From positions 1 through 64,000 of the forward strand of contig NZ_WNKZ01000008.1 of the NCBI RefSeq assembly GCF_009720835.1: 64,000 nucleotides of DNA, given 5' to 3'. The position numbers were made by a program, and so were the translations under genes. The notes beneath the pieces were generated by a model. That model worked only from the letters and a program-made list of their open reading frames with translations. It had not been told where the DNA came from and did no database searches. This document shows, piece by piece, positions 34,455 through 43,048 of this stretch. This DNA is from Pseudoduganella buxea. Lineage in GTDB: Bacteria; Pseudomonadota; Gammaproteobacteria; Burkholderiales; Burkholderiaceae_D. Numbering within the stretch: the first letter of the stretch is position 1; each line of letters opens with the position of its first letter.

Positions 34455-34618
34455 GGGGCCTCCTGTTCCGACGGTGGAAGGCCATTATCGGCTGCGTCCG
34501 TGCAGGCGTACTGATCCAGTTCGCCCGCCGTTGCTGCGGCGGACGGGAAAGCAGTCCCGCCGCACAGGCGGGAGGCAAGCTGGCTTACAATAACGGTTTG
34601 CACGCCATAAGAACCGCC

Positions 34619-35062
34619 ATGTCCAACGTCGTTACCGCTTCCGCATACCTTACCCTGCACTATCGCCTGGCCGCTCCGGACGGCACCGATATCGTCAGCA
34701 CCTTCAACGGCAACCCGGCCACCCTGATGCTGGGCCAGGGCCAGCTGGCGCCCGTGCTGGAAGAATTGCTGATCGGCCTGCCCGAAGGCACGCACAAGAC
34801 CTTCGACCTGGAACCGGGCGTTGCCTTCGGTCCGCGCAACCCCGAGCTGATCCAGCTTGTTACGCGCGCTACCCTGGACGAGAACTCCGTACCGGGGGCG
34901 GAATACAAGGTGGGCGACCTGGTCGACTTCGCGGCGCCCGGCGGCGGCCGTTTTGCCGGCATCCTGCGCGAATTGCGCGACGATGCCGCCCTGTTCGACT
35001 TCAATCACCCGCTGGCAGGCCAGCCGGTGCGCTTCGAAGTGAACCTCATTTCCGTTCTGTAA
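34619..35062 (+). CDS. fkpB: FKBP-type peptidyl-prolyl isomerase (SlpA)
   Basis: The start at MSNVVTASAYLTLHYRLA gives a 147-aa protein with typical SlpA features: GTDIVSTFNGNPATLMLGQG, LEEllIGLPEGTHKTFDLEPG and FGPRNPELIQLVTR, including an inserted flap (IF domain). It speeds proline isomerisation and chaperones folding in the cytoplasm. ispH follows by 9 bases, the near-universal fkpB-ispH arrangement, indicating cotranscription. TACAAT is present about 28 bases before the start, but no good -35 is visible. Confidence 0.93.
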   Translation: MSNVVTASAYLTLHYRLAAPDGTDIVSTFNGNPATLMLGQGQLAPVLEELLIGLPEGTHKTFDLEPGVAFGPRNPELIQLVTRATLDENSVPGAEYKVGDLVDFAAPGGGRFAGILRELRDDAALFDFNHPLAGQPVRFEVNLISVL

Positions 35063-35071
35063 TCGAATCCC

Positions 35072-35998
35072 ATGGACAAAGAACTTCTCCTGGCCCAGCC
35101 CCGCGGCTTCTGCGCGGGTGTCGACCGTGCCATTGAAATCGTCGAACGGGCGCTCAAGCAGTTCGGCGCGCCCATCTACGTGCGGCACGAAATCGTGCAC
35201 AACGCCTATGTCGTGGCCGACCTTCGCGAAAAGGGCGCCATCTTCATCGAGCAGCTGGAAGACGTCCCGGCCGGCAATACGCTCGTGTTTTCCGCCCATG
35301 GCGTGTCGAAAGCCGTGCGCGCCGAAGCGGAGTCGCGCGGCCTGTCCATCTTCGACGCCACCTGTCCCCTGGTGACGAAGGTGCACGTCGAAGTGGCCAA
35401 GATGCGCAAGTCGGGCTACGAGATCATCATGATCGGCCACGATGGCCACCCCGAAGTGGAAGGCACGATGGGCCAGACGGACGAGGGCATGCACCTGGTC
35501 GAGACGGTCGAGGACATCGCCGCCCTGAACGTGGTCAACCCGGACCACCTGGCCTACGTGTCGCAGACCACCCTGTCGGTCGACGACACGGCCGAAATCA
35601 TCGCCGCGCTGAAGGCGCGCTTCCCGAATATCCAGGAACCGAAGAAGGGCGACATCTGCTACGCCACGACGAACCGCCAGGAAGCCGTCAAGTTCATGGC
35701 GCCCCAGGTGGAAGTGGTGATCGTCGTGGGCAGCCCGAACAGCTCGAACTCGAACCGCCTGCGCGAAGTAGCGCAGAAGATGGGCACGCCCGCCTACATG
35801 GTCGACCGGGCCGAGCAGATCGACCCGAGCTGGCTGGACGGCCACCGCCGTGTCGGCGTCACGGCCGGCGCCTCGGCCCCGGAAGTGCTGGTGCAGGCCG
35901 TCATCGACCGCCTGAAGCAACTGGGCGTGAAAAGCGTGCGTCCCCTGGAAGGCGTCGAGGAGAACGTCACGTTCCCGCTGCCGAAAGGTCTGGCCTGA
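35072..35998 (+). CDS. ispH: 4-hydroxy-3-methylbut-2-enyl diphosphate reductase
   Basis: [21 protein letters not shown] has the first cluster Cys; the others lie in [11 protein letters not shown] and [10 protein letters not shown], the three ligands of the [4Fe-4S] cluster. HEIVHN and the [12 protein letters not shown] motif near the end also match. It performs the last MEP-pathway step, making IPP and DMAPP. It forms an operon with fkpB, and the 308-aa length is standard. No terminator is seen directly after it. Confidence 0.97.
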   Translation: MDKELLLAQPRGFCAGVDRAIEIVERALKQFGAPIYVRHEIVHNAYVVADLREKGAIFIEQLEDVPAGNTLVFSAHGVSKAVRAEAESRGLSIFDATCPLVTKVHVEVAKMRKSGYEIIMIGHDGHPEVEGTMGQTDEGMHLVETVEDIAALNVVNPDHLAYVSQTTLSVDDTAEIIAALKARFPNIQEPKKGDICYATTNRQEAVKFMAPQVEVVIVVGSPNSSNSNRLREVAQKMGTPAYMVDRAEQIDPSWLDGHRRVGVTAGASAPEVLVQAVIDRLKQLGVKSVRPLEGVEENVTFPLPKGLA

Positions 35999-36237
35999 CA
36001 GTGTTCGTATCAGAGCTGCAACACTTGGCGCAGTTCGTTGTCGAGAAAACCACCGTGAGGGTGAATTTAATTTAGAATTGCTCCGATTTTTCCATGGTTA
36101 GTTTTCGTTAAGAATCGCTATCATTGCGAACGCTTGGAAAAATTGCCGTTCCGACTGCTTTCTGCACGGCGACCGGAACCTGGATCGTCCGGCAAGCGGG
36201 TCTGCGTGACAGGGCAGCGCGGCGGGGCGAAAAATGG
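35999..36237. other. Gene-free leader region before livH
   Basis: No gene is supported. The stretch 36060-36130 is AT-rich and a -10-like TATCAT (36119-36124) is present without a good -35. Very short open frames (for example ATGGTTAGTTTTCGTTAA, 36094) are not Leu/Ile/Val-rich, so a leader peptide is not evident. The terminator-like hairpin that follows is listed separately. Confidence 0.35.
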
Positions 36238-36270
36238 CGGCACGCGGGACCACTCCCGGGTGCCGTTTTT
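36238..36270 (+). terminator. Terminator-like hairpin in the liv leader
   Basis: CGGCAC (36238-36243) pairs with GTGCCG (36260-36265) and CGGG (36245-36248) with CCCG (36255-36258), separated by one G-G mismatch, with a 6-base loop; five T follow. It lies 70 bases upstream of livH, in the same direction. It may serve as an attenuator or end a leader RNA. Confidence 0.55.
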
Positions 36271-36339
36271 ATTACGCAGCGGCAGCAGTATGACGGGGCA
36301 CGATCCCCCATGGCCGCGCACTGAAGGGGCAACCTCACG

Positions 36340-37269
36340 ATGGATACCTTTATCCAACAACTTATCAATGGGCTCGTGCTGGGCTCCATGTATGCGCTGG
36401 TCGCCCTCGGCTACACGATGGTGTATGGCGTGCTGAACCTGATTAACTTCGCCCATGGCGACGTCCTGATGATCGGCGCCATGATCGGACTGACCATCCT
36501 GAATATCCTCGGCGCCCACTTCCCCGAGATGGCCGGCTGGCTGCAACTGCTGATCGCCATCGTCTGCGCCATCCCCGGCTGCATGATCGTCAATATCCTT
36601 ATCGAGCGCATTGCCTACCGCCGCCTGCGCAACGCGCCCCGGCTGGCCCCGTTGATCACGGCCATCGGCATGTCGATCCTGCTGCAGACCTTCGCCATGA
36701 TGATCTGGGGCCGCAACCCGCTGCCGTTCCCGCAACTGCTGCCGACCGAACCGATTGCCGTCGGCGGCGCCGTCATCAGCATCACGCAGGTCCTGCTGCT
36801 GGCGCTGGCTGCGCTGTCGATGACGGGCCTGGTGCTGCTGGTCGAGCGTACCCGCATGGGCCGCGCCATGCGCGCCGTCGCCGAGAATCCCCGCGTGGCG
36901 GGCCTGATGGGCGTCGATTCGAACCGGGTCATCGTCGCCACCTTCGCCATCGGTGCCGCGCTGGCGGCCGTGGCCGGTGTCATGTGGGGTGCCAACTATG
37001 CGTCGATCCAGTTCGCCATGGGCACGATCCCCGGCCTGAAGGCCTTCTGCGCCGCCGTGCTGGGCGGCATCGGCAATATCTACGGCGCCATGATCGGCGG
37101 CATCGTGCTGGGCATTATCGAAAGCCTGGGCGCCGGCTATATCGGCGACCTGACGGGCGGCTTCCTGGGCAGTCACTACCAGGACATCTTCGCCTTCATC
37201 GTGCTGATCCTCGTGCTGACGGTGCGTCCGTCCGGCATCATGGGCGAGCGCGTGGCCGACCGCGCCTGA
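36340..37269 (+). CDS. livH: Branched-chain amino-acid ABC permease LivH
   Basis: The 309-aa permease has eight or nine membrane helices and the LivH signature GYTMVYGVLNLINFAHGDVLMIGA near residues 27-50. RAVAENPRVAGLMGVDSNRVI and GGIGNIYGAMIGGIVLGIIES are cytoplasmic loop and helix motifs shared with LivH homologues. It forms the membrane channel of a high-affinity importer for leucine, isoleucine, valine or related substrates. livM follows 15 bases on. No periplasmic binding-protein gene is next to it, so the substrate of this copy is uncertain. Confidence 0.92.
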   Translation: MDTFIQQLINGLVLGSMYALVALGYTMVYGVLNLINFAHGDVLMIGAMIGLTILNILGAHFPEMAGWLQLLIAIVCAIPGCMIVNILIERIAYRRLRNAPRLAPLITAIGMSILLQTFAMMIWGRNPLPFPQLLPTEPIAVGGAVISITQVLLLALAALSMTGLVLLVERTRMGRAMRAVAENPRVAGLMGVDSNRVIVATFAIGAALAAVAGVMWGANYASIQFAMGTIPGLKAFCAAVLGGIGNIYGAMIGGIVLGIIESLGAGYIGDLTGGFLGSHYQDIFAFIVLILVLTVRPSGIMGERVADRA

Positions 37270-37284
37270 TCGAAAGGACACACC

Positions 37285-38502
37285 ATGGCACTCCTGAACT
37301 TCGATACCACGCGCAACCCGCAGAAGGCCTTCGTCAGCATGGGCCTGCTGCTGGTCGTGGCGCTGGCCTTCCCTTTTATCGCGCAGAACTTCGGTAACTC
37401 CTGGGTCCGCATCGCCGACCTGGCCCTGCTGTACATCATGCTGGCCCTGGGCCTGAACGTCGTGGTGGGCTTCGCCGGCCTGCTCGACCTGGGCTATATC
37501 GCCTTCTACGCCATCGGCGCCTACCTGACGGGCCTGCTGGCATCGCCCCAGTTCGCGACCTTGCTGGAGTCCCTGATCAACCTGCACCCCGGCACGGGCG
37601 AGGCGCTGGCCGCCGTGTTCGGCGAGGAAATCCGCACCAACGGCATCCACCTGTCCGTCTGGTTCATCGTGCCGCTGGCGGCCGCGCTGGCTGGCCTGTT
37701 CGGTGCCATCCTGGGCGCGCCGACGCTGAAGCTGCGGGGCGACTACCTGGCCATCGTGACGCTGGGCTTCGGCGAGATCATCCGCATCTTCATGAACAAC
37801 CTGAACGATCCGATCAACATCACCAACGGTCCCCAGGGCATCAACCTGATCGACCCGATCAAGGTGTTCGGCGTCGACCTGGCCGGTGCCGCCGGGTCCG
37901 GCGCGATGGTCCAGGTGGGCCCCTGGTCGATGCCATCGGTGAACGCTTACTACTTCCTGTTCCTGCTGCTGACCATCGCCACCATCTTCATCACGTCACG
38001 CCTGCAGCATTCGCGCCTGGGCCGGGCCTGGGTCGCCATCCGCGAGGACGAGATCGCCGCCAAGGCCATGGGCATCAACACCCGCAACGTCAAGCTGCTG
38101 GCCTTCTCGATGGGCGCCACCTTCGGCGGCGTGGCCGGGGCCATGTTCGCGTCGTTCCAGGGCTTCGTGTCGCCGGAATCGTTCTCGCTGACGGAATCGA
38201 TCGCCGTGCTGGCCATGGTAGTACTGGGCGGCATCGGCCATATCCCCGGCGTCGTGCTGGGTGGCCTGCTGCTGGCGGCCTTGCCGGAAGTGCTGCGCCA
38301 CGTGGTCGAACCGCTGCAGCAGCAGCTGTTCGGCAAGATCCTGATCGAGGCCGAAGTGCTGCGCCAGCTGCTGTACGGCCTGGCGATGGTGGTCATCATG
38401 CTGAACCGTCCGGCCGGCCTGTGGCCGTCACCGAAGCACGAGGATCGCCCGGATGGCGATTCCGATACCAAGTCACAATCGTCCGGCGTCGTGCCCGCGT
38501 GA
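37285..38502 (+). CDS. livM: Branched-chain amino-acid ABC permease LivM
   Basis: A 405-aa polytopic protein with N-terminal soluble extension and about ten helices. LALGLNVVVGFAGLLDLGYIAF and YLAIVTLGFGEIIRIFMNN are LivM hallmarks. RAWVAIREDEIAAKAMGINTR contains the cytoplasmic coupling loop (EAA-like) that docks on LivG/LivF. It pairs with LivH as the heteromeric channel. AAAGGACACACC precedes its ATG, and it ends 10 bases before the livG ATG, so the operon is tight. Confidence 0.92.
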   Translation: MALLNFDTTRNPQKAFVSMGLLLVVALAFPFIAQNFGNSWVRIADLALLYIMLALGLNVVVGFAGLLDLGYIAFYAIGAYLTGLLASPQFATLLESLINLHPGTGEALAAVFGEEIRTNGIHLSVWFIVPLAAALAGLFGAILGAPTLKLRGDYLAIVTLGFGEIIRIFMNNLNDPINITNGPQGINLIDPIKVFGVDLAGAAGSGAMVQVGPWSMPSVNAYYFLFLLLTIATIFITSRLQHSRLGRAWVAIREDEIAAKAMGINTRNVKLLAFSMGATFGGVAGAMFASFQGFVSPESFSLTESIAVLAMVVLGGIGHIPGVVLGGLLLAALPEVLRHVVEPLQQQLFGKILIEAEVLRQLLYGLAMVVIMLNRPAGLWPSPKHEDRPDGDSDTKSQSSGVVPA

Positions 38503-38512
38503 GGAAGAACGT

Positions 38513-39280
38513 ATGAGCGAAGTCATTCTGAACATCCAGGGCGTCAACAAGCGTTTCGGCGGCCTGCAGGCGCTGACCGACGTAGGCATCACCATCGGCC
38601 GCGGCCAGATCTACGGCCTGATCGGACCGAACGGCGCCGGCAAGACGACGTTCTTCAACGTCATCACGGGGCTGTACCAGCCGGACACGGGCACCTTCGA
38701 GCTGGCCGGCAAGCCGTATTCGCCGTCCGCGCCGCACGCCGTGGCCAAGGCCGGCATTGCACGCACCTTCCAGAACATCCGCCTGTTCGGCGAGATGACG
38801 GCGCTGGAAAACGTCATGGTGGGGCGCCATGTGCGCTCGCACCAGGGCGTGTTCGGCGCCATCTTCCGCCACAAGGCGGCCCGCGTGGAAGAAGCGTCGA
38901 TCCGCCAGCGGGCCCAGGAGCTGCTGGACTTCGTCGGCATCGGCCAGTTCGCCAGCCGCACGTCGAAATTCCTGTCCTACGGCGACCAGCGCCGCCTGGA
39001 AATCGCCCGTGCCCTGGCAACCGACCCGCAACTGCTGGCGCTGGACGAACCGGCCGCCGGCATGAACGCGACGGAAAAGCTGGCCCTGCGCGAGCTCTTG
39101 GTAAAGATCAAGAACGAAGGCAAGACCGTGCTGCTGATCGAGCACGACGTCAAGCTGATGATGGGCCTGTGCGACCGCATCACGGTGCTGGAATACGGCA
39201 AGCGCATCGCCGAAGGCCTGCCGCACGAGATACAAAGCAACCAGGCCGTCATCGACGCCTATCTGGGAGGGTCGCACTGA
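38513..39280 (+). CDS. livG: Branched-chain amino-acid ABC ATPase LivG
   Basis: Walker A GPNGAGKTTFFN (near residue 40), the signature LSYGDQRRLEIARAL, Walker B LLALDEPAAGMN and the H-loop IEHDVKLMMG are all present. It is LivG-type because of the longer helical insert (HQGVFGAIFRHKAARVEE) and AAGMN. It energises transport with LivF. Start MSEVILNIQGV is chosen after GAGGAAG. It overlaps livF by one base (TGATG), so coupling is likely. Confidence 0.93.
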   Translation: MSEVILNIQGVNKRFGGLQALTDVGITIGRGQIYGLIGPNGAGKTTFFNVITGLYQPDTGTFELAGKPYSPSAPHAVAKAGIARTFQNIRLFGEMTALENVMVGRHVRSHQGVFGAIFRHKAARVEEASIRQRAQELLDFVGIGQFASRTSKFLSYGDQRRLEIARALATDPQLLALDEPAAGMNATEKLALRELLVKIKNEGKTVLLIEHDVKLMMGLCDRITVLEYGKRIAEGLPHEIQSNQAVIDAYLGGSH

Positions 39281-40014
39281 TGGCCGTGAATGCAACGAAG
39301 AATGTGCTGAAGATTGCCGGCCTGAAGGTCGCCTACGGTGGCATCAAGGCCGTCAAGGGCATCGATATCGAAGTCAACGAGGGCGAGCTGGTCACCCTGA
39401 TCGGCGCCAACGGCGCGGGCAAGACGACCACCCTGAAAGCCATCACGGGCACGCTGCCCGCCTGCAAGGTCGAGGGCACGATTTCCTACCTGGGCCAGTC
39501 GCTGAAGGGCACGCAGAGCTTCCACCTGGTCGAGCGCAAGCTGGCCATGGTGCCGGAAGGGCGGGGCGTCTTCACCCGCATGTCGATCCGGGAAAACCTG
39601 ATGATGGGGGCCTACACGCGCACCGACCAGGCCGGCATCGAGGACGATATCGCCAAGTGGTTCGACGTCTTCCCGCGCCTGAAGGAAAGGTCGGCCCAGC
39701 TGGCCGGCACCCTGTCCGGCGGCGAGCAGCAGATGCTGGCCATGGCGCGCGCGCTGATGTGCCACCCGCACCTGCTGCTGCTGGACGAACCGTCGATGGG
39801 CCTGTCGCCGATCATGGTGGACAAGATCTTCCAGGTGATCCGCGACGTGTCGCAGCAGGGCATCACGATCCTCCTGGTCGAGCAGAACGCCAAGCTGGCG
39901 CTGGAAGCGGCCCACCGCGGCTACGTGATGGACTCCGGCGCCATCACGATGACGGGCAACGCCCAGGACATGCTGCACGACCCCCGCGTCAAGGCCGCCT
40001 ACCTGGGCGAGTAA
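39280..40014 (+). CDS. livF: Branched-chain amino-acid ABC ATPase LivF
   Basis: Walker A GANGAGKTTTLKAITG, signature LSGGEQQMLAMARAL, Walker B LLLLDEPSMGLSP and H-loop LVEQNAKLALEAAHRGYVM define LivF. It forms a heterodimer with LivG. Its stop is followed after 25 bases by a 24-bp-arm palindrome that may terminate the operon. The length (244 aa) is standard. The usual fifth gene, livK for the binding protein, is absent from this locus. Confidence 0.93.
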   Translation: MAVNATKNVLKIAGLKVAYGGIKAVKGIDIEVNEGELVTLIGANGAGKTTTLKAITGTLPACKVEGTISYLGQSLKGTQSFHLVERKLAMVPEGRGVFTRMSIRENLMMGAYTRTDQAGIEDDIAKWFDVFPRLKERSAQLAGTLSGGEQQMLAMARALMCHPHLLLLDEPSMGLSPIMVDKIFQVIRDVSQQGITILLVEQNAKLALEAAHRGYVMDSGAITMTGNAQDMLHDPRVKAAYLGE

Positions 40015-40039
40015 AACCGGGGACAGTCCCCTGTTTTCA
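40014..40039. repeat. Imperfect palindrome with GGGGACAGTCCCC core
   Basis: AAAACCGGGGACAGTCCCCT followed by GTTTT is an imperfect inverted repeat (one C/A mismatch in the arms). It directly abuts the larger palindrome and shares its GGGGACAG-CCCC core. Confidence 0.7.
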
Positions 40040-40092
40040 GGCAATGTTGCTTCAAAAATGGGGACAGACCCCATTTTTGAAGCAACATTGCC
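40040..40092. repeat. Perfect 24-bp inverted repeat with GGGGACAGACCCC core
   Basis: Arms of 24 bases (40040-40063 and 40069-40092) are exactly complementary, beginning GGCAATGTTGCTTCAAAAAT and meeting round a 5-base ACAGA loop. It lies 26 bases past the livF stop, in the convergent gap with the phasin gene. Related shorter copies are at 47991-48015 and 55986-56010. Confidence 0.95.
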
Positions 40093-40103
40093 AATCGATG
40101 GAC

Positions 40104-40131
40104 GAAAAAAAGCCCCGGGGTGAACCGGGGC
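40104..40131 (-). terminator. Rho-independent terminator of the phasin gene
   Basis: GCCCCGG (40112-40118) and CCGGGGC (40125-40131) enclose a 6-base loop; on the minus strand seven T follow. Confidence 0.85.
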
Positions 40132-40223
40132 CCTGAAGGACATCCGCTGAGAGGATCCACGGATGCCGAGGAGACCTGGTACAGCGATGCGGCCGGGGCT
40201 GGCCCCGGCATGCTTCAGATGAT

Positions 40224-40793
40224 TTAGGCGGCGGTGGCGTTGGCCGTCGGTGCCGATTTCACGGCCGACGAGAACTGGCTCACGGCGGCGTTGACATTGG
40301 CTTCGATGGCGTCCGTGGCCTGCTTGGCGGTACGGGTGAACTGCTCGTAGCCGGCGTTGGCGCTGCCCAGGGCCGACTTGAACAGGGCGACGGCGTTTTC
40401 CGTGCCGGCTGGTGCGTTCTTGCTGACTTCTTCGACCAGGGAAATGACCTTGCGGTTCGTTTCCAGGATCTGGCTTTCGGCTGCCTTCGAGAATTCGGCG
40501 GTGGTGCCCGAAGCGATCGACGCCAGGTTACGGCTGTAGGCGATGGCTTTCTCGGCGTTCGGCTGGGCACGGGCGGCCGTCAGCGCGAAGAATTCCTGGG
40601 GATCCTTGGCCGACAGCAGTTGCTTGGCGGCTGCGGACGAATCTTCCAGCGACGCCTTGGCGGCGGTCAGGTTCAGGTCGACGAGTTTTTCAACGCCTTC
40701 GAAAGCCTTGTTGGTCAGCGCGGAAAAGATCGCGAACTGGCTCTCGAAATTGGCCTTGGTCGCATTGGAAAATTGCTCAGGGATCGAAAACAT
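40224..40793 (-). CDS. phaP: Phasin (polyhydroxyalkanoate granule protein)
   Basis: The start [20 protein letters not shown] follows GGAGAG; the 189-aa product is an alanine-rich amphipathic helical protein with [20 protein letters not shown] and [22 protein letters not shown], typical of the phasin_2 family. Phasins coat PHA granules and set their size and number. A 12-bp inverted pair lies upstream, which may be a PhaR-like operator. Phasin genes are often strongly expressed and regulated by PHA accumulation; PhaR itself is not in the window. Confidence 0.9.
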   Translation of the reverse strand: MFSIPEQFSNATKANFESQFAIFSALTNKAFEGVEKLVDLNLTAAKASLEDSSAAAKQLLSAKDPQEFFALTAARAQPNAEKAIAYSRNLASIASGTTAEFSKAAESQILETNRKVISLVEEVSKNAPAGTENAVALFKSALGSANAGYEQFTRTAKQATDAIEANVNAAVSQFSSAVKSAPTANATAA

Positions 40794-40917
40794 ATAACTC
40801 TCCAAATATAGTAGTGGACGTGAATGAACCTCGATGTGGGGTCCTCAGCGTTTCCTGTGGTTAAAGTTCCTGCAGACTACTTGCTGTTTGCTACCTGAAT
40901 TTCGGTCCGAACAGCTA

Positions 40918-40988
40918 TTGTGCAACGCAACATGACCTATTCTACGGGTGCTGAAATTTAAGTCAAGCGTATTTTGTGCGTTGCACAA
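40918..40988. promoter_or_regulatory. Pair of 12-bp inverted sites upstream of the phasin gene
   Basis: TTGTGCAACGCA (40918-40929) and TGCGTTGCACAA (40977-40988) are exact reverse complements 47 bases apart. The right site also overlaps a local palindrome TTGTGCGTTGCACAA. They lie 125-195 bases before the phasin start and 145 bases before the EamA gene, so they could be an operator of either. Confidence 0.55.
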
Positions 40989-41132
40989 GGGCATCGTCGA
41001 GTGTGCCGGCGCCATCACTGGTCTTGTACAAGCGCCAGCACCGATAGCTGTTCGTCATTTTTCATGATGCATTGCACCAAAGCACTTTTTTGCTGCTCTG
41101 CCGGCCTGCCGGGCGCATGGTAGACTCGTACG

Positions 41133-42035
41133 ATGACCAATTCGTCAATTGCCACGCAGGAAAGTTCTCCGCACGTGCTGCTGTCCCCGATTCCCCTGTT
41201 TTTCGTCTTCCTGTGGAGCACGGGTTTTATCGTGGCCAAGTTCGGCCTGCCGTATGCGCCGCCGCTGACGTTCCTCGTGCTGCGCTTTGCCGGCGTGCTG
41301 TTGCTGCTGGTGCCGCTGATCCTCGTGATGCGCGCGCCCTGGCCGCACGGCAAGGTGCGTCATATTGCCGTGGCTGGCGTGCTGGTGCATGCCGGCTACC
41401 TGGCCGGGGTGTGGTGCGCCATCAAGCTGGGCATGCCGGCCGGGCTGTCGGCCCTGATCGTGGGCATGCAGCCGATCCTGACGGCGTTTGCCGCGCCGCT
41501 GCTGGGTGAAACCGTGCGGCCCCGTCAATGGCTGGGCCTCGTTTTCGGGCTGGGCGGCGTCGCCCTCGTGGTGGCGGCGAAGATGTCGCTGGTGGGCCTG
41601 AGCTGGCAGTCGCTGGCCTTGTGCGTCGGTGCCCTGTGCTCGATCACGGCAGGCACCCTGTATCAAAAACGCTACTGTGCCCAGTTCGACCTGCGCGCGG
41701 GCACCGTCATCCAGTATGGCGCCGCTGCCGTCGTGCTGTTGCCGCTGGCAATCCTGTTCGAAGGGCTGACGCCGGCGCTGGCCAGTGTCGAATGGACACC
41801 GCGCTTCGTCGGCGCGCTGCTGTGGTCGATCCTGGCCCTGTCGATTGGCGCGATCTTCCTGCTGTTCGCGCTGATCCGGCGCAGCGACGCCACCCAGGTC
41901 ACAAGCCTGCTGTACCTGACGCCGCCCACGACGGCCGTGATGGCCTGGCTGATGTTCGGCGAAGCATTCAATTGGCTGGGCATTGCCGGCATGGTGCTGG
42001 CCGTGGTCGGCGTCATTTTCGTCGTCAAGAAATGA
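41133..42035 (+). CDS. EamA/DMT-family exporter, 300 aa
   Basis: Ten membrane helices in two EamA repeats: PIPLFFVFLWSTGFIVAKFGL at the start, LGLVFGLGGVALVVAAKM closing the first half, and TSLLYLTPPTTAVMAWLMFG with EAFNWLGIAGMVLAVVGVIF at the end. The substrate is unknown. It is divergent from the phasin gene across 339 bases and directly followed, 7 bases later, by a nitroreductase gene, so the two are probably cotranscribed. Confidence 0.9.
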   Translation: MTNSSIATQESSPHVLLSPIPLFFVFLWSTGFIVAKFGLPYAPPLTFLVLRFAGVLLLLVPLILVMRAPWPHGKVRHIAVAGVLVHAGYLAGVWCAIKLGMPAGLSALIVGMQPILTAFAAPLLGETVRPRQWLGLVFGLGGVALVVAAKMSLVGLSWQSLALCVGALCSITAGTLYQKRYCAQFDLRAGTVIQYGAAAVVLLPLAILFEGLTPALASVEWTPRFVGALLWSILALSIGAIFLLFALIRRSDATQVTSLLYLTPPTTAVMAWLMFGEAFNWLGIAGMVLAVVGVIFVVKK

Positions 42036-42042
42036 GGACTGC

Positions 42043-42741
42043 ATGATTTCAACTCCAGAACAACAGGCGGTCGATGCCGCCATCGCCTCGCGCCGCTCGA
42101 TCCGCGCCTTCCTGCCCACACCCGTCGAACGGGAAGACGTGGCCGCCATTCTCGAGGTGGCGCGCCGTGCACCGTCGGGCACCAACACGCAGCCGTGGAA
42201 GACCTATGTGCTGATGGGCCAGGCCCGCGACGCCCTGTGCGATGCCGTCACGGCGGCCTATCTCGACCCGGCGGAAAACGCCCGCCACCAGGAGGAATAC
42301 GCCTACTACCCGCGCGAATGGAAAAGCCCGTATATCGACCGCCGCCGCAAGGTGGGCTGGGACCTGTATGCGCTGCTGGGCCTGAAGCGGGAAAACAAGG
42401 ACGGCATGGCCGCCCAGCACGCCCGCAACTTCCGCTTCTTCGATGCGCCCGTCGGCCTCGTCTTCACGATCGACCGTACGATGGAACAGGGCTCCTGGCT
42501 CGACTATGGTATGTTTTTGCAGAACATCATGGTGGCCGCACGGGGTCGGGGCCTGGATACTTGCCCACAAGCAGCATGGACACAATTCCATCGAATCATT
42601 GCAGAACGGCTGGCATTGCCGGACAATGAAATGGTGGTCTGCGGGATGGCGCTCGGTTTTGCCGACATGGAAAAAATCGAGAACAGCCTCGTGACGGAAC
42701 GGGAAGCACTGGAAGGCTTCGTCCGCTTCATCGACGGGTGA
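42043..42741 (+). CDS. Nitroreductase-family FMN oxidoreductase, 232 aa
   Basis: The N-terminal ASRRSIRAFLPTPVEREDV and RRAPSGTNTQPW are the FMN-binding signature of the nitroreductase family, with FDAPVGLVFTIDRTM and GRGLDTCPQAAW later. It would be a homodimeric FMN enzyme using NAD(P)H to reduce nitroaromatics, quinones or flavin-like substrates. It is co-oriented with and close to the EamA exporter, which might export a product; that is only contextual. The start at MISTPEQQAV gives a typical length. Confidence 0.9.
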   Translation: MISTPEQQAVDAAIASRRSIRAFLPTPVEREDVAAILEVARRAPSGTNTQPWKTYVLMGQARDALCDAVTAAYLDPAENARHQEEYAYYPREWKSPYIDRRRKVGWDLYALLGLKRENKDGMAAQHARNFRFFDAPVGLVFTIDRTMEQGSWLDYGMFLQNIMVAARGRGLDTCPQAAWTQFHRIIAERLALPDNEMVVCGMALGFADMEKIENSLVTEREALEGFVRFIDG

Positions 42742-43048
42742 TGACGCGCTTGCTGATATTTGCGCCAATGTTCCGTTGTTTGGCTGCATCAGGATACGTA
42801 GAAGTGTTTTATGCTTGATCAGACTTTACGCACGACAATATGATTTACGCTTGCGGCTGCACCGAATTTTGCTACACTGCAACTGTATTCAGGACCTCGA
42901 CATTTGCGGCCGGCGCCCACCAGGGCATCGCCAGCGACATCTGGGATCTTCCGAAGACACGCGGCAGGCGGCATGAGCGCGGGTCAGGGCGAGGTTCCAT
43001 CAACATGCGGCAGGGCTTTCGAGGAGTCGTGCCGCGGCTTTTGCGGGG
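42742..43048. other. Intergenic region before pbpG
   Basis: No gene is supported over about 300 bases. A probable promoter (42851-42878) is listed separately. The first 100 bases are AT-rich and otherwise without a clear structure; the 43000-43048 stretch is the 5' leader of pbpG. Confidence 0.4.
42851..42878 (+). promoter_or_regulatory. Candidate sigma70 promoter of pbpG
   Basis: TTGCGG (42851-42856), 16 bases, TACACT (42873-42878). It is the best pair in the region and would give a leader of about 165 bases. Moderate match only. Confidence 0.4.

Noticed and set aside
36090-36130. Possible Fur box near TATCATT and a leader peptide before livH
   Set aside because: Match to a Fur palindrome is weak, and short frames there lack Leu/Ile/Val codons.
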